The position numbers and the translations under genes are program-made. Below the pieces are notes generated by a model that saw only the letters and a program-made list of their open reading frames with translations, made no database searches and had not been told where the DNA came from. From Thermoprotei archaeon (GTDB taxonomy: Archaea > Thermoproteota > Thermoprotei > Gearchaeales > WAQG01): a stretch of 64,000 bases of DNA. The stretch lies in assembly GCA_038881895.1 (NCBI GenBank), contig JAVZOV010000001.1:537287-601286 (forward strand), read 5' to 3'. This document shows positions 8,222-17,009 of the stretch, piece by piece. Numbering within the stretch: the stretch's first letter is position 1; each line of letters starts with the position of its first letter.

Positions 8222-9799
8222 TTATTGTTTCAGTGGTATGAATATTCCTACCAGTGTTTTTAATCCATAGGTTTTTATTATGTTAATTATAAATACTAGA
8301 TATCCTATGGCCATTATTATTGCAAATGCTGTTCCGATGTACATGTACGGTAAGTACATTGATGTTCCAAAGTATAAGTCTCTTCTTAGCATGCCTGCTG
8401 TTCCAGCTAATCCTACTGAGATTGCCATACCAACGCTTCCAATCATCCAAAGCCAGAAGTGAAGGTTACTAAGTTTTTCACTTATTAATCCTCTGCCTGT
8501 CAACATTGGTAGAAGCGTATAAATGACTGCAAATATTAAGCTACTTAATCCTGCTAGGAGCATCATATGAATGTGTATTCCAGCTATCCATTGTGTATTG
8601 TGTATTATCACGTTCAACCCGTAGTTTGCTTGTACAAGCCCTGCGAATCCTCCAAGTGCAAACCCAAAGATTGCTCCTAACATGAATTTTAATGACATGC
8701 TTGATTTTATGGGACGCCCGAACCATAATGTTATTAATGCTGTGAAGAAACTGAGCCCCATTGTAAAGAATTCGCCCCATGTGATGAACTGTCCTGAAAC
8801 TAATCTTAGCATCGCAGGTTGTGGTCTGTCAGAGAGTAGGTGATGACTCCATACTCCCATTGATACTATTAAATCTGCGAGTATTACATAGCGTACTACT
8901 CTTTCACCGTAAAGTGCTCGATTTGCCAATAATGGTGCTAATAAATATAATGTTCCTGCAGTCCAGATTAAAACATCACCATCAGCTATCATATCTAATC
9001 CCCACCAGTACCAATTTTTATAAATAAGTGGATCAACAAATTGTGGATTTAAATATGTTCCCATAATAGCTGAAATACTGTAAATAAGGATTATTAATCC
9101 GGCTACTATTAGTACTATTGAATTTATTACTGCATCTATTGAACCCCTCATGACAGATACTATGAAAACTGGAGGAGGTGGATCAGCTCCTGCACCATCC
9201 ATGTTAGAAAGACGTTTCGTGTGTCTGATATGATTTAGAAGTCCAAGTAATGCATCGATCCCGAAAGCTGCGATGAGAAAGTTCCTAATAACTTTCTGTT
9301 CTCTTCTCTTGTGAGAAAATATTGTTGCGAAGATGTTAAATATGAAGAGCAGCACTGAAATCTCGATAAGCGCAACGCCTACAGAATAAGTTAATGCTCC
9401 TATTGGCTCAAACCTATTCCATGCTACAGGAAGCGGCCAGTAAAGTGTGTATAATGCTCCATAACGGAAGAAGAATCCGGCTGACCATGCTATTATTACT
9501 CCGGCAGTTTGCATCCATAATCCGATCATTGCTATCTTTTTACTGTAAAGTTCTTTATTGAGTAGTTTTGGTACCAAGTAATAAAATGCTCCCATTACAG
9601 CTAAGTATGCCCAACCGTAGATCCCAACTATAGGATGTGCTGTCATTACTGCAAAGTAATGATCATAAGATAAGAGTGGTATATTATCAAGCTCAACTCG
9701 CATCATCATTCCTTCTATGCCTGCTACTGCAAGAAAGAGTAATGCTATTATTTCATATCTAAGAGTGATTTTTTCTATTGGTAATGTTGATTGTGACAT
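8222..9799 (-). CDS. Heme-copper oxidase superfamily subunit I, NO-reductase-like with His-to-Asp ligand change
   Basis: A 525-residue integral membrane protein with about 12-14 helices. Heme ligands are visible: His55 (MTAHPIVGIYGW), His409 and His411 (WIAGIHIHMM). Two of the three active-site metal histidines are present as WSHH (His319, His320). The third, normally in a GHPEVY (oxidase) or WVVHLWVEG (cNOR) segment, is replaced: the aligned stretch reads WWGLDMIADGD, so Asp269 takes the His position and Asp273 the NOR glutamate position. The crosslinked tyrosine of A-type oxidases is absent. It should reduce O2 or NO at a heme plus non-heme metal centre. Its stop overlaps nothing important; its start touches the end of the subunit II gene, so the two are co-transcribed. 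Confidence 0.85.
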   Translation of the reverse strand: MSQSTLPIEKITLRYEIIALLFLAVAGIEGMMMRVELDNIPLLSYDHYFAVMTAHPIVGIYGWAYLAVMGAFYYLVPKLLNKELYSKKIAMIGLWMQTAGVIIAWSAGFFFRYGALYTLYWPLPVAWNRFEPIGALTYSVGVALIEISVLLFIFNIFATIFSHKRREQKVIRNFLIAAFGIDALLGLLNHIRHTKRLSNMDGAGADPPPPVFIVSVMRGSIDAVINSIVLIVAGLIILIYSISAIMGTYLNPQFVDPLIYKNWYWWGLDMIADGDVLIWTAGTLYLLAPLLANRALYGERVVRYVILADLIVSMGVWSHHLLSDRPQPAMLRLVSGQFITWGEFFTMGLSFFTALITLWFGRPIKSSMSLKFMLGAIFGFALGGFAGLVQANYGLNVIIHNTQWIAGIHIHMMLLAGLSSLIFAVIYTLLPMLTGRGLISEKLSNLHFWLWMIGSVGMAISVGLAGTAGMLRRDLYFGTSMYLPYMYIGTAFAIIMAIGYLVFIINIIKTYGLKTLVGIFIPLKQ

Positions 9800-10353
9800 T
9801 ATGGTACCACCTCTATTGCATTAGGGAGAACCATGTAAGGATGTTCTGGTCCTGAGTATTCGGTTGATCTTATTGTATAGTTTCCTGGTTCGTTAAAAAT
9901 CCATATTATACTATTGTTATACCATGGAATGACTTGCATCTGAAAGACCATACTTCCATCATTTCGAAAAACTCCAAAACCATACGTTACGTCTTTAGAC
10001 GTCACTATGAATTCTACAGGCTCATTGACTTTAATTGTCATAGGATTGCTAGGTAAGTAAAACGTATAATTGTTCATTGTTATGTAAAATATTTTTGTAG
10101 GTTTTGCTGATGCCCACGGCAGTAACCATTTTTGCCATGGTAATAATGTTAGTGTTATTATGTTAAAAATGAGAAACACAATTACTAAGAATACTAACCA
10201 CTCTTTTTCCTCTTTTCCCATCCCACCATGCTCTCCTCCATTGAGACTTTTTTGTCTTGGTTTTGTAAGTTTTATTGCAAAGATCACGAAAAATGTTAAT
10301 ACGGCGAAGAAATAAGCTCCATAAGCTAGTTCTATGATTTGCTGAATATACAT
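9799..10353 (-). CDS. Cytochrome oxidase subunit II-like cupredoxin protein lacking the CuA ligands
   Basis: A 184-residue partner of the subunit I gene: two N-terminal membrane helices (about 5-28 and 50-72) and an extracellular cupredoxin domain (about 85-184). The usual CuA set is His, Cys-x-Glu-x-Cys-x3-His-x2-Met. Here the first His is Tyr124 (KDVTYGF) and the loop reads STEYSGPEHPYM, so both cysteines are serine (163, 167) while Glu165, His171 and Met174 remain. No CuA centre can form, so electrons probably arrive from quinol or another carrier, as in bo3-type quinol oxidases. A GGTGAAAATCCT Shine-Dalgarno region precedes the ATG. The gene is divergent from the HTH_10 regulator across a palindromic operator. 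Confidence 0.88.
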   Translation of the reverse strand: MYIQQIIELAYGAYFFAVLTFFVIFAIKLTKPRQKSLNGGEHGGMGKEEKEWLVFLVIVFLIFNIITLTLLPWQKWLLPWASAKPTKIFYITMNNYTFYLPSNPMTIKVNEPVEFIVTSKDVTYGFGVFRNDGSMVFQMQVIPWYNNSIIWIFNEPGNYTIRSTEYSGPEHPYMVLPNAIEVVP

Positions 10354-10402
10354 AGGATTTTCACCAAATTAATATATAACCCTCTTTGAATTTAAAAATT
10401 AT

Positions 10403-10418
10403 ACCGAATATATTCGGT
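10403..10418. promoter_or_regulatory. Perfect 16-bp palindromic operator between divergent promoters
   Basis: ACCGAATATATTCGGT is a perfect inverted repeat. On the plus side it abuts the TATA-like TTAAATATAAATA (about 10418-10430) that would start the regulator transcript near 10453. On the minus side it lies a few bases upstream of a TTTTTAAAT box for the oxidase genes. A near-identical copy occurs at 52774. A binding site for the adjacent regulator is the natural inference. Confidence 0.7.
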
Positions 10419-10452
10419 TAAATATAAATAGTTGTTAACAAGTATATTTATT

Positions 10453-11151
10453 ATGAAACATAAACTTTTAACGATAAATATAAAACCGGAGAAGGTTTCT
10501 CTAGCATATCAGTTAGAAAAATATGATACTAAAGCTAGGCTACTTGGTTGTAAGCTTGTTAGAGGTTATAAGGCTCTTCTTATGATAGAAATTATTCATG
10601 ATGACAATTATAAAAAATTGATCTCCTCATTAAAGAATGCATTAGGTAAAAGAAATGTCATTGTAGTGAATGAAAATGATTCAAGATCGTTTTTAATAAC
10701 TACATTGAAGCATCGTGCTATACATGATGCCGTCAGCAAGTCAAAAACTTTCTGTATAACTTGTCCTTTTATAACACCGTCAAGACCTGACGGTTATGTA
10801 TCGTGGACTGTGTTAGTACCTTCATCAGAATCAGCAAAGAATTTTATTAAAATTCTTGAGCAAAGAAATGTTGAGGTAAAGAGTGTTAGCTCAAATAAGA
10901 TAGCAGTTAACCCACTTACTGCAAGAGAATTTGAAATTTTAAGAACAGCTTATAATTTAGGATACTATGATTATCCAAGATTAATTAGTTTTAACGAATT
11001 AGCTAAAAAGTTAGGTATTGTCCCATCCACGCTTTCAGAAGAACTGCGGAAAGCTGAAAAAAAGGTTATAACAATCTATATGAGAAATCTCCTTAAACCT
11101 CTTTCAATTACCTCATTCCATGAAAATAGGTTTACAACCTCAGCATACTGA
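10453..11151 (+). CDS. HTH_10 (bacterio-opsin activator-type) transcriptional regulator
   Basis: About 232 residues from the ATG at 10453, which I prefer over an upstream TTG because the TATA box at 10418-10430 places the transcript start at this ATG (leaderless). The C-terminal HTH_10 domain is clear: LTAREFEILRTAYNLGYYDYPR, then ELAKKLGIVPSTLSEELRKAEKK. The N-terminal part has no recognised ligand domain but contains CITC, a possible metal or redox site. Members of this family regulate respiratory and light- or redox-responsive genes in archaea. Its position, divergent from the oxidase/NOR pair with a palindrome between, suggests it controls that pair and itself, and possibly the gene at 52474 which carries the same site. 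Confidence 0.82.
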   Translation: MKHKLLTINIKPEKVSLAYQLEKYDTKARLLGCKLVRGYKALLMIEIIHDDNYKKLISSLKNALGKRNVIVVNENDSRSFLITTLKHRAIHDAVSKSKTFCITCPFITPSRPDGYVSWTVLVPSSESAKNFIKILEQRNVEVKSVSSNKIAVNPLTAREFEILRTAYNLGYYDYPRLISFNELAKKLGIVPSTLSEELRKAEKKVITIYMRNLLKPLSITSFHENRFTTSAY

Positions 11152-11447
11152 AAAAGCTTTCGAGAGATCAAGAACCATTCTTTAACGGTGTTACTATTAT
11201 AAGATATGCTTCGTATTTTGTAATCAATTAATACTTCATCATACATGGTTTTTTGCTTTTTATATTCTTTTGATTACCTCAACGCACTAAAGGGCAAAAT
11301 CTTCATACGTAAATACTTATCATACAAAAATGTATTCATGGTAGGATTTCATGAAGTCCATAACATTAATTTAAACATTTCTAACTATAGTTGGGTCGTC
11401 AAGAAAACTTTATATATTAAATATTCAATATACTTAGGGTGATAGTT
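11152..11447. other. Intergenic region without a recognised gene
   Basis: This 296-bp AT-rich stretch holds the promoter of the acyl-CoA synthetase: TTTATATATTAAAT at about 11409-11422. A 65-codon open frame exists from 11245 but shows no protein-like features. Confidence 0.5.
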
Positions 11448-13217
11448 TTGCAAAGTTATGGATTAAGTATTGTTTACAAAGAGTTTATAGATTTGATAAA
11501 AATACCGAATAATCAAGAGAAAGAAGCAAAAATGCGAGCATTCTTCACTAAATTAAACGATATGAAATTGCCTGATTATTTTAACTGGGAGTGGGAAATA
11601 TTTGAGGGTATTCATGTAAGGGAATATGGACAAAGAGTAGGATTACATTGGGTCAACTTAGATACACAAGAGGAAAGAAAATATTCTTACAGTGATTTAT
11701 CTAATGAAACTAATAAGCTCATTAATTATTTGAGGGGTAACGGATTAAGCAAAGGAGATTCTCTTTATATGATGATGCCTCTTATACCTGAATTATGGGT
11801 TACGTTCTTAGCTGTTATAAAGGCTGGATTTGTGGGTGTCCCAATAGCTACAACACTTACTTTGGCAGATTTAATCTACAGGTTTAATGCGTATCCACCA
11901 AAAGCTATAATAGCGGATGAACAATCAGTAAAATTAATAGATGAGAGCATAGAGAAGACTGGAATAAAACCTGTTGTTAAACTGGTTATTGGAGAAAAAA
12001 GTGGTTGGGAAAGTTATGAATCTATTAAAAGTGAATCAACTAGAGCGGAGCCTGCAATGACAAGAAATGATGATCCTATATTTTTATATTTTACGAGTGG
12101 AACAACAGGTATGCCAAAGAGAGTTATTCATACTGCAACTAGTTATCCTGTAGGGCATCTCAGTACTGCTATGATAATAAATGTTCAACCTGGGGGGGTT
12201 CATAATAATTTAAGTGCTCCGGGATGGGCTAAGTATGCATGGAGTTCTTTCTTTGCACCGTTCAATGTTGGGGCCACTGTAACAGGATTTTATTATTCAG
12301 GACGACTTGAACCTGATAAATATCTTCATGCCATAGAAGAGTTAAAAGTATCAACTTTTTGTGCTCCACCCACAGCTTGGAGAGCTTTCTTAAAAAGTGG
12401 TATGAAAAAATTTAATTTTGATTATCTTTATGATGCTGTCTCTGCAGGTGAACCCTTAGGAATTGGAGTTTATAAAAAAGTTTTAGAAGAAGCTAAATTA
12501 GAAGTAAGAGATTTTTATGGTCAAACTGAGACTACTGCAATGATAGGTAATCCTCCATGGTTTAGGGGTAATAAAATAAAGCCAGGCTCCATAGGTATAC
12601 CAACTTTTATGTATAATATGATACTATTGGATGATAACGGGAATGAGATAACAAAGCCTGGAGAGATAGGTCATATAGCCGTTAAATTAACTCCCTGGAG
12701 ACCATTAGGTTTACTCAAAAGTTACATGGAAAAAGAAAAGAACGAAGAAGTATTCAGAAATGAATATTATCTAACAGGTGATAAAGCGTTCTTTGATGAA
12801 GATGGATATTGGTGGTTTGTGGGTAGGAGTGATGATGTGATTAAGACTAGTGATTACAGAGTAGGACCAACAGAAATAGAGAGTGTACTTATCCAACATC
12901 CTGCTATAGCAGAAATTGCAGTAGTAGCCAGCCCGCATCCAGAAAGATACCAAATCGTTAAAGCATTCGTAGTCCTAAAACCTGGATACGAACCATCAAA
13001 AGAATTAGCACTGAACATATTTATGTATGCGAAGAAAACATTGCCATATTATAAAGTACCTAGAATAATAGAATTTGTTAATGACCTCCCTAAAACAATA
13101 AGCGGCAAAATTCTAAGACGAGAACTTCGAAAAATGGAGGAGGAGAAGAAATCCAAAGGTATTAAAGAAATTTACGAGTACTTTTATGATGAGTTCCCGG
13201 AACTTAAAAAAACCTAG
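11448..13217 (+). CDS. Acyl-CoA synthetase, medium-chain type (AMP-forming)
   Basis: An ANL-superfamily adenylating enzyme of about 589 residues. The ATP-binding P-loop YFTSGTTGMPK lies near residue 215, the A5 motif reads DFYGQTET, the A7 motif YYLTGD, and the C-terminal catalytic lysine sits in KTISGKILRRELR. It activates an organic or medium-chain fatty acid to acyl-CoA via an acyl-adenylate, in the cytoplasm. Overall layout, including APGWAKYAW, resembles medium-chain acyl-CoA and benzoate-type ligases more than acetyl-CoA synthetase. I start at TTG 11448 because GGTGAT lies six bases upstream; the GTG at 11439 overlaps that Shine-Dalgarno site. A second ligase is encoded at 47160. Confidence 0.9.
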   Translation: MQSYGLSIVYKEFIDLIKIPNNQEKEAKMRAFFTKLNDMKLPDYFNWEWEIFEGIHVREYGQRVGLHWVNLDTQEERKYSYSDLSNETNKLINYLRGNGLSKGDSLYMMMPLIPELWVTFLAVIKAGFVGVPIATTLTLADLIYRFNAYPPKAIIADEQSVKLIDESIEKTGIKPVVKLVIGEKSGWESYESIKSESTRAEPAMTRNDDPIFLYFTSGTTGMPKRVIHTATSYPVGHLSTAMIINVQPGGVHNNLSAPGWAKYAWSSFFAPFNVGATVTGFYYSGRLEPDKYLHAIEELKVSTFCAPPTAWRAFLKSGMKKFNFDYLYDAVSAGEPLGIGVYKKVLEEAKLEVRDFYGQTETTAMIGNPPWFRGNKIKPGSIGIPTFMYNMILLDDNGNEITKPGEIGHIAVKLTPWRPLGLLKSYMEKEKNEEVFRNEYYLTGDKAFFDEDGYWWFVGRSDDVIKTSDYRVGPTEIESVLIQHPAIAEIAVVASPHPERYQIVKAFVVLKPGYEPSKELALNIFMYAKKTLPYYKVPRIIEFVNDLPKTISGKILRRELRKMEEEKKSKGIKEIYEYFYDEFPELKKT

Positions 13218-13555
13218 TCTTTCTCCACATCATCTTGATATTTTACATAACCTAAGGATTTTGCTTTATAAAAATTTTCAAGAGCTTTTATAGGATTATC
13301 AGAATGTATAAGTATTATCTCAATATACTTTGTTCCGGCATTCCCTAAAAATTCTGCAATAAAAGACCCATCATTAATATAAGTCGCATTCAAAAATACT
13401 GACCTGATAGGTATCCCTAGATCCTTCACAGTATATTTTATTAAATTGAGTACAACATTTTTATCCCTATCCCACATACTCAATAGTGATGATAAGGTTA
13501 CATCAAGCTGTAACATGACTCCAAATAAATACAGGTAAACCATTACCCTCACCAT
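13214..13555 (-). CDS. Hypothetical protein, about 100-113 residues
   Basis: The frame overlaps the acyl-CoA synthetase stop by four bases on the opposite strand. The protein has mixed hydrophobic and charged content typical of a small cytoplasmic protein, with AGTKYIEIILIHSDNPIKALENFYKAKSLGY in two plausible strand-helix pieces and an acidic tail. The start is uncertain: an ATG at about 13516 is preceded by GGAGTC and would remove a short hydrophobic leader. I recognise no family. It is likely real from composition but could be a pathway accessory or an orphan. Confidence 0.5.
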   Translation of the reverse strand: MVRVMVYLYLFGVMLQLDVTLSSLLSMWDRDKNVVLNLIKYTVKDLGIPIRSVFLNATYINDGSFIAEFLGNAGTKYIEIILIHSDNPIKALENFYKAKSLGYVKYQDDVEKD

Positions 13556-13833
13556 AATGTATTCAACCTAAATGTAAATAAACAAATCAATAAAAAAAGT
13601 AACAAAGATTAAGCAATTACACAATATTAAATAGTCATTAATGTATAAACATCCATTCATCATTCTTTATCACAATTCAATTGCTATTCTTTACAGCATA
13701 AAGCTAAAAACCCTTGTTCCCAGTCTATTTCAACATTTGAATATCCTATGGTAGAATCAGGAGCTATCTGCAAAGACCACATTATCAGCCTACTAATACC
13801 TCTAAGGAAGTATCATCAAGAGCTTACTAAACT
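13556..13833. other. Intergenic region, nothing recognised
   Basis: Together with the repeat that follows, this forms a 410-bp gene-free stretch. I see no tRNA, small RNA or open frame with protein-like composition in it; it may contain the decayed body of the element whose left end lies at 13834-13878. Confidence 0.4.
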
Positions 13834-13878
13834 AATCAACAATTTGCTCGGGACTAAAACTCTAGGATTTCTTATCGA
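13834..13878 (-). repeat. Left-end copy of the TnpB-derived repeat family
   Basis: The minus strand begins TCGATAAGAAATCCTAGAG and continues TTTTAGTCCCGAGCAAATTG then TTGAT. This aligns column by column with the left end at 15204-15240 (TCGACAGGAAAGC, AGCTTTAGTTCTGGGATG, AAATTGTTGATA). The matching right end cannot be recognised, so the copy is decayed. Confidence 0.45.
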
Positions 13879-13966
13879 GAACAGATAAACGACGTGACAA
13901 AGTAGATGAACGCATCTTTAGTATTAAAAATCTTTTAATCGTAATTTAAGTATTTTAATAAGGAGT

Positions 13967-14836
13967 TTATTGTTGTTCCCTATATAGCGTTGTGATTATA
14001 ATACCTAGCACGACTATTATTCCTCCTATCACAGTTGATATCGTCGGTATTTCATTAAAGATAATTATAGCCAATACGCTAGCACCAACAGGTTCCCCTA
14101 GAATACTTACACTTACTATTGATGCTTTCAGGTATTTCAAGGCATAATTATAGGAATTGTGCCCAAGTCCTGATGGTATTAATGCTAATGCTAAAAATAT
14201 TAGCATTTCATGCAATGACGAGACCATTACATTATTCATTAAAAATAATGCTATAATGAAAAGTGTTATAGATGCTATCCCATATACCGTAAACGTATAT
14301 GACACCAAATCTACTTTTCTCCTTAGTTTTCTTCCCACTACTAGATAAATAGACAAGAAAAATGCACTTAATAGAGCTAATAAATCACCATAAAGATTAT
14401 TCATATCTTTGATTGCTACTGAGCCGCTTATTATTATCACAGCTCCGATTAGAGAAATGATAATACCCAATAGTTCTCTGAGTTTGGTTTGTTCCTTAAA
14501 CAGTACATAAGATATTATTACCACAAATATTGGTGAAGAATCTGTTAGAATTGTACTTGCTGCTATTGTTGTGTAAAATAGTGACATAGTCCATGCTCCA
14601 AAATGTGCGCCAAGCGCTACTCCTGATAATATTATCAAAATAAAGATTTCTTTTTTAGAAAGAATTTTAATGTTCTTTAAATTGTTAATACTCAATAAAC
14701 CCATGAGAACACTCGCAAAAAGCATCCTATAAGCTGCTATAACCAACGCAGGTGAACTACTTAATCTTACAAAAATGCTTGCAGTAGATACAGCAATAAT
14801 CCCTACGAACAGTGCTATCTTCGGATTTACACTCAC
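13967..14836 (-). CDS. EamA/DMT family permease
   Basis: A 289-residue integral membrane protein with ten predicted helices arranged as two five-helix EamA repeats (about 1-140 and 145-285). Typical features are the small-residue-rich helix ASIFVRLSSSPALVIAAYR in the first repeat and LGEPVGASVLAIIIFNE in the second, the conserved Glu-Pro of the family. Such proteins export or import metabolites such as amino acids, purines or nucleotide sugars; substrate is not predictable. A TATA-like run TATTTTTATTTTTA precedes the GTG start by about 25 bp, so it is probably leaderless. It is a single-gene unit next to a TnpB relict. Confidence 0.88.
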   Translation of the reverse strand: MSVNPKIALFVGIIAVSTASIFVRLSSSPALVIAAYRMLFASVLMGLLSINNLKNIKILSKKEIFILIILSGVALGAHFGAWTMSLFYTTIAASTILTDSSPIFVVIISYVLFKEQTKLRELLGIIISLIGAVIIISGSVAIKDMNNLYGDLLALLSAFFLSIYLVVGRKLRRKVDLVSYTFTVYGIASITLFIIALFLMNNVMVSSLHEMLIFLALALIPSGLGHNSYNYALKYLKASIVSVSILGEPVGASVLAIIIFNEIPTISTVIGGIIVVLGIIITTLYREQQ

Positions 14837-14953
14837 GACTATAGAACTAAAAATAAAAATACAAAAACTCTTCGTTATTCTACTCTAAACTAATTTCTCA
14901 CTTTCTTGAAAGAAACATGAGGAAATCACGCTTTTCATTAAATACACTAAACC

Positions 14954-15184
14954 TTAAGAATTGACACTCTCCACGGCTAAAGCCGGGAGATTCTTGCTTC
15001 CAAGGTTTTCATCGGCTCTGTTTTTCATTGCCCTTCTAGGCTCCCACATCATCCCATCCCACCTTAGAGGCGAGGGGTGTGCCACCACCCCGTTAACCTC
15101 GCCTCCGTGGAGGCGAGCTATGTTCAACACGCCTACGGCATCCCTTCGGTAGCTCCGCACAAATCGATGGATCTGTCGAAGCAC
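14954..15184 (-). pseudogene. Remnant of the C-terminal end of a TnpB nuclease
   Basis: The frame contains RRDAVGVLNIARLHGGEVNG, matching the RuvC-III region of TnpB proteins in which the aspartate precedes a conserved Asn-Ile. Nothing of the RuvC-I, RuvC-II or zinc-finger regions remains upstream, because the element's left end follows about 30 bp earlier. The DNA is clearly more GC-rich than its surroundings. It is a truncated fragment inside the miniature element at 14960-15240. Confidence 0.6.
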
Positions 15185-15240
15185 ATAAACATATCAACAA
15201 TTTCATCCCAGAACTAAAGCTCTAAGCTTTCCTGTCGAAA
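14960..15240 (-). mobile_element. Miniature TnpB-derived element (about 280 bp) with both ends
   Basis: Left end (minus strand) at 15240-15204 contains CGACAGGAAAGC and AGCTTTAGTTCTGGGATG. Right end at about 15001-14963 contains GGAAGCAAGAATC then a hairpin in which TCTCC-CGGCT pairs with AGCCG-TGGAGA, then GTGTC. This is the usual 3' end of TnpB-type (IS200/IS605-like) elements. Between the ends lies only the tnpB 3' fragment. Related left or right ends recur at 13834, 21300, 24161, 33695, 43397, 53060 and 62052. Confidence 0.65.
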
Positions 15241-15272
15241 AAATTTAAAAATGTGCAGTCTATATTATTTGT

Positions 15273-15782
15273 ATGATCAGTGTGGGTGTTGCTGCGCATA
15301 GTGAAGGTAGTAATAAAGAACTAGCAAGGAGGTTTATTAAGAAACTCCCGGATAATGTGCGGATTATTTTAGGTGGATATTGGGGTTTAATGCGTGATGT
15401 TGCTGATGCCGCAGCAGAGAGAGGAATGCAAGTCGTTTTTATCTTACCTAATAATCCAAAGGAAATGCCGCCACGAAATAAGTTTTTCATACCTATTGAT
15501 ACGGGATTAGATTTTAAAGCACGTAGTACGATTCTTGTTAGGTCGTCGGATATATTAGTTACTCTTGGTGGTGAAATAGGAACTATAATAGAGCTGTTCA
15601 TGGCCTATTCATATGGTAAACCAGTTATTGTGTTAAGGAATTCTGGTTTTTCGACTGATAAGCTCGAAAGAGCGTTTGGCTCTAGTTTTGATAATCGATT
15701 AATGGCTTCCATAATATATGTTGATACTCCTGAAGAGCTTGCAGAAAAAGCTCTTATGATTATAAATAAAATTAACTATTAG
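15273..15782 (+). CDS. SLOG/LOG-like nucleotide-binding protein (TIGR00725-type)
   Basis: A 169-residue Rossmann-like protein of the lysine-decarboxylase-like/LOG superfamily. GGYWGLMRDVADAA near residue 35 and TLGGEIGTIIELFMAY near residue 98 correspond to the nucleotide-binding GG and the GGxGTxxE motif. LOG enzymes hydrolyse nucleoside 5'-monophosphates; members of this subgroup are uncharacterised. A TATA-like AAATTTAAAAATG about 28 bp upstream fits a leaderless ATG at 15273. The stop codon TAG (15780-15782) lies exactly at the start of the IS607 sequence, so the element may supply the stop and the original C-terminus could have been slightly longer. Confidence 0.7.
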   Translation: MISVGVAAHSEGSNKELARRFIKKLPDNVRIILGGYWGLMRDVADAAAERGMQVVFILPNNPKEMPPRNKFFIPIDTGLDFKARSTILVRSSDILVTLGGEIGTIIELFMAYSYGKPVIVLRNSGFSTDKLERAFGSSFDNRLMASIIYVDTPEELAEKALMIINKINY

Positions 15783-15788
15783 GGTTCT

Positions 15789-15827
15789 GAACTAAATATG
15801 GATATGTATGGATTCCATACTTAGTTC
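15789..15827 (-). ncRNA. Conserved hairpin at the 3' end of tnpB, candidate omega-RNA segment
   Basis: On the minus strand GAACTAAGTATGGA pairs with TCCATATTTAGTTC around an 11-nt loop (13 Watson-Crick pairs and one G-U). It spans the tnpB stop codon and is followed by AGAACCCTA. The relict at 24260-24310 has a hairpin in the same place followed by the same nonamer, with at least two compensated base pairs. Confidence 0.55.
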
Positions 15828-17009
15828 TTGAGCCTCATCCCTCTTGTCCTCCTCTGGGTTCATTGGAGGGCTCATCGAGCTCTGCTCCTTTCGGGGGGAA
15901 CCCATGAATCCCCACATCCTAAGGAACGTTTTCCAAATGTTTATTGATGCATTCCTCTGCCTATCGATTATAAAACCACATTTTGGGCACTTGAAGACTG
16001 CTCCCCTTAGGTCTTTATTATAGTACCCGCATTTGGAGCAGGTTTTTGATGTACCATAAGCCTTAACAAATACTGTCGTGTGTCCATTCCATGCAGACTT
16101 ATAATCTACGTACTTTTGGAGCTTTATATAGTCGTGCTTGCTGTTCTGCCTATTCATACTTCTACTCTTCGTCCTAGCCACCCTCTCCTTGAAGTTCGTC
16201 AAGTCCTCGAAGATATTTGTCCTGTTGGATAGCTGCTTAGCCAGCTTGTGTAATACATCGTTAACCCTGTTTTTCTCCCTTGAACCGTACTTCTTCAGGA
16301 GCTTCTTCCTCGTTTTTCCGTGTAGCTTCTGGATGACCCTTCTCTTCAGCTCGTACGTTCTATGAATTGTGTAGATTTCCTTCAGGCTTATCGAATAGTG
16401 GTCTTCACCATCAAAGCCGTCCAAAGTTAAGAGGTTCGTGTCCCATGCTATTGGGTCTTTAATCTTTAGCTCCACCTCTCTTCTAACAGTAACTATGAAC
16501 CTGTCCTGTTTAAGTATGAGTTCGCCGAGCTCCAATCCCCTTATCCTATCCCAACACCACGCCTTCCTCAAATCTATGGTTATACTCTCTTTGTAAGGTC
16601 TTACCGAAATCCTGAGAACCCCATCCCTGTAACTGTAGAGGGTTTCCTTAACTCTAACGAACTTCCTCTTCAACTCAGGCTTTCTTCTTCCGGCCCGCCC
16701 ACGAAGGTACCTCTTCCTCCACGATTCAAGTACGGAATAGGCCTGTTTTATCGCGGAGTCCACGTAATGCTTAGAGTAAACCCATCCTCTGAGGTGCTTG
16801 TCTCTAAGCTTTTTCCTAAAAGCCTTATCTTTCCTCAGAAACGGTATAAGCCTCTTCCCATTCCTATTCCATGCAATGTTCCTCCATAAATCTTCCAAGA
16901 TAGCGTTTAAGACGCTCATGTAGTCCTCTATGAGCTCGTTCACCTCAAGATCATGCGGTATCGAGTATGCTTTAACCAACAAGGTTCCTGACACCTTCAA
17001 CAACCTCAT
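15792..17009 (-). CDS. tnpB: TnpB RNA-guided nuclease of an IS607 element
   Basis: A 405-residue TnpB with all three RuvC acidic positions: [13 protein letters not shown] (RuvC-I Asp), NIFEDLTNF (RuvC-II Glu) and [13 protein letters not shown] (RuvC-III Asp). The zinc finger reads CSKCGYYN and CPKCGF. The first 190 residues are the basic, tyrosine-rich RNA/DNA-binding region seen in Sulfolobales-type TnpB. TnpB uses an omega-RNA made from the element's 3' end to cut DNA and help maintain the transposon. Its start overlaps tnpA by 38 bp. The C-terminal 40 residues after RuvC-III are low-complexity and run into the hairpin described separately. Apparently intact and potentially functional. Confidence 0.92.
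   Translation of the reverse strand: MRLLKVSGTLLVKAYSIPHDLEVNELIEDYMSVLNAILEDLWRNIAWNRNGKRLIPFLRKDKAFRKKLRDKHLRGWVYSKHYVDSAIKQAYSVLESWRKRYLRGRAGRRKPELKRKFVRVKETLYSYRDGVLRISVRPYKESITIDLRKAWCWDRIRGLELGELILKQDRFIVTVRREVELKIKDPIAWDTNLLTLDGFDGEDHYSISLKEIYTIHRTYELKRRVIQKLHGKTRKKLLKKYGSREKNRVNDVLHKLAKQLSNRTNIFEDLTNFKERVARTKSRSMNRQNSKHDYIKLQKYVDYKSAWNGHTTVFVKAYGTSKTCSKCGYYNKDLRGAVFKCPKCGFIIDRQRNASINIWKTFLRMWGFMGSPRKEQSSMSPPMNPEEDKRDEAQELSMESIHIHI

Noticed and set aside
8222..9799. Ordinary A-type or B-type cytochrome c oxidase subunit I
   Set aside because: The GHPEVY-type motif with its metal histidine and tyrosine is missing and subunit II lacks CuA ligands.
11245..11442. Plus-strand 65-codon frame before the acyl-CoA synthetase
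   Set aside because: No motif, no Shine-Dalgarno site, and it overlaps the promoter of the following gene.
14961..15152. Plus-strand 63-codon frame
   Set aside because: It is antisense to the TnpB remnant and consists mostly of the element's GC-rich right end.
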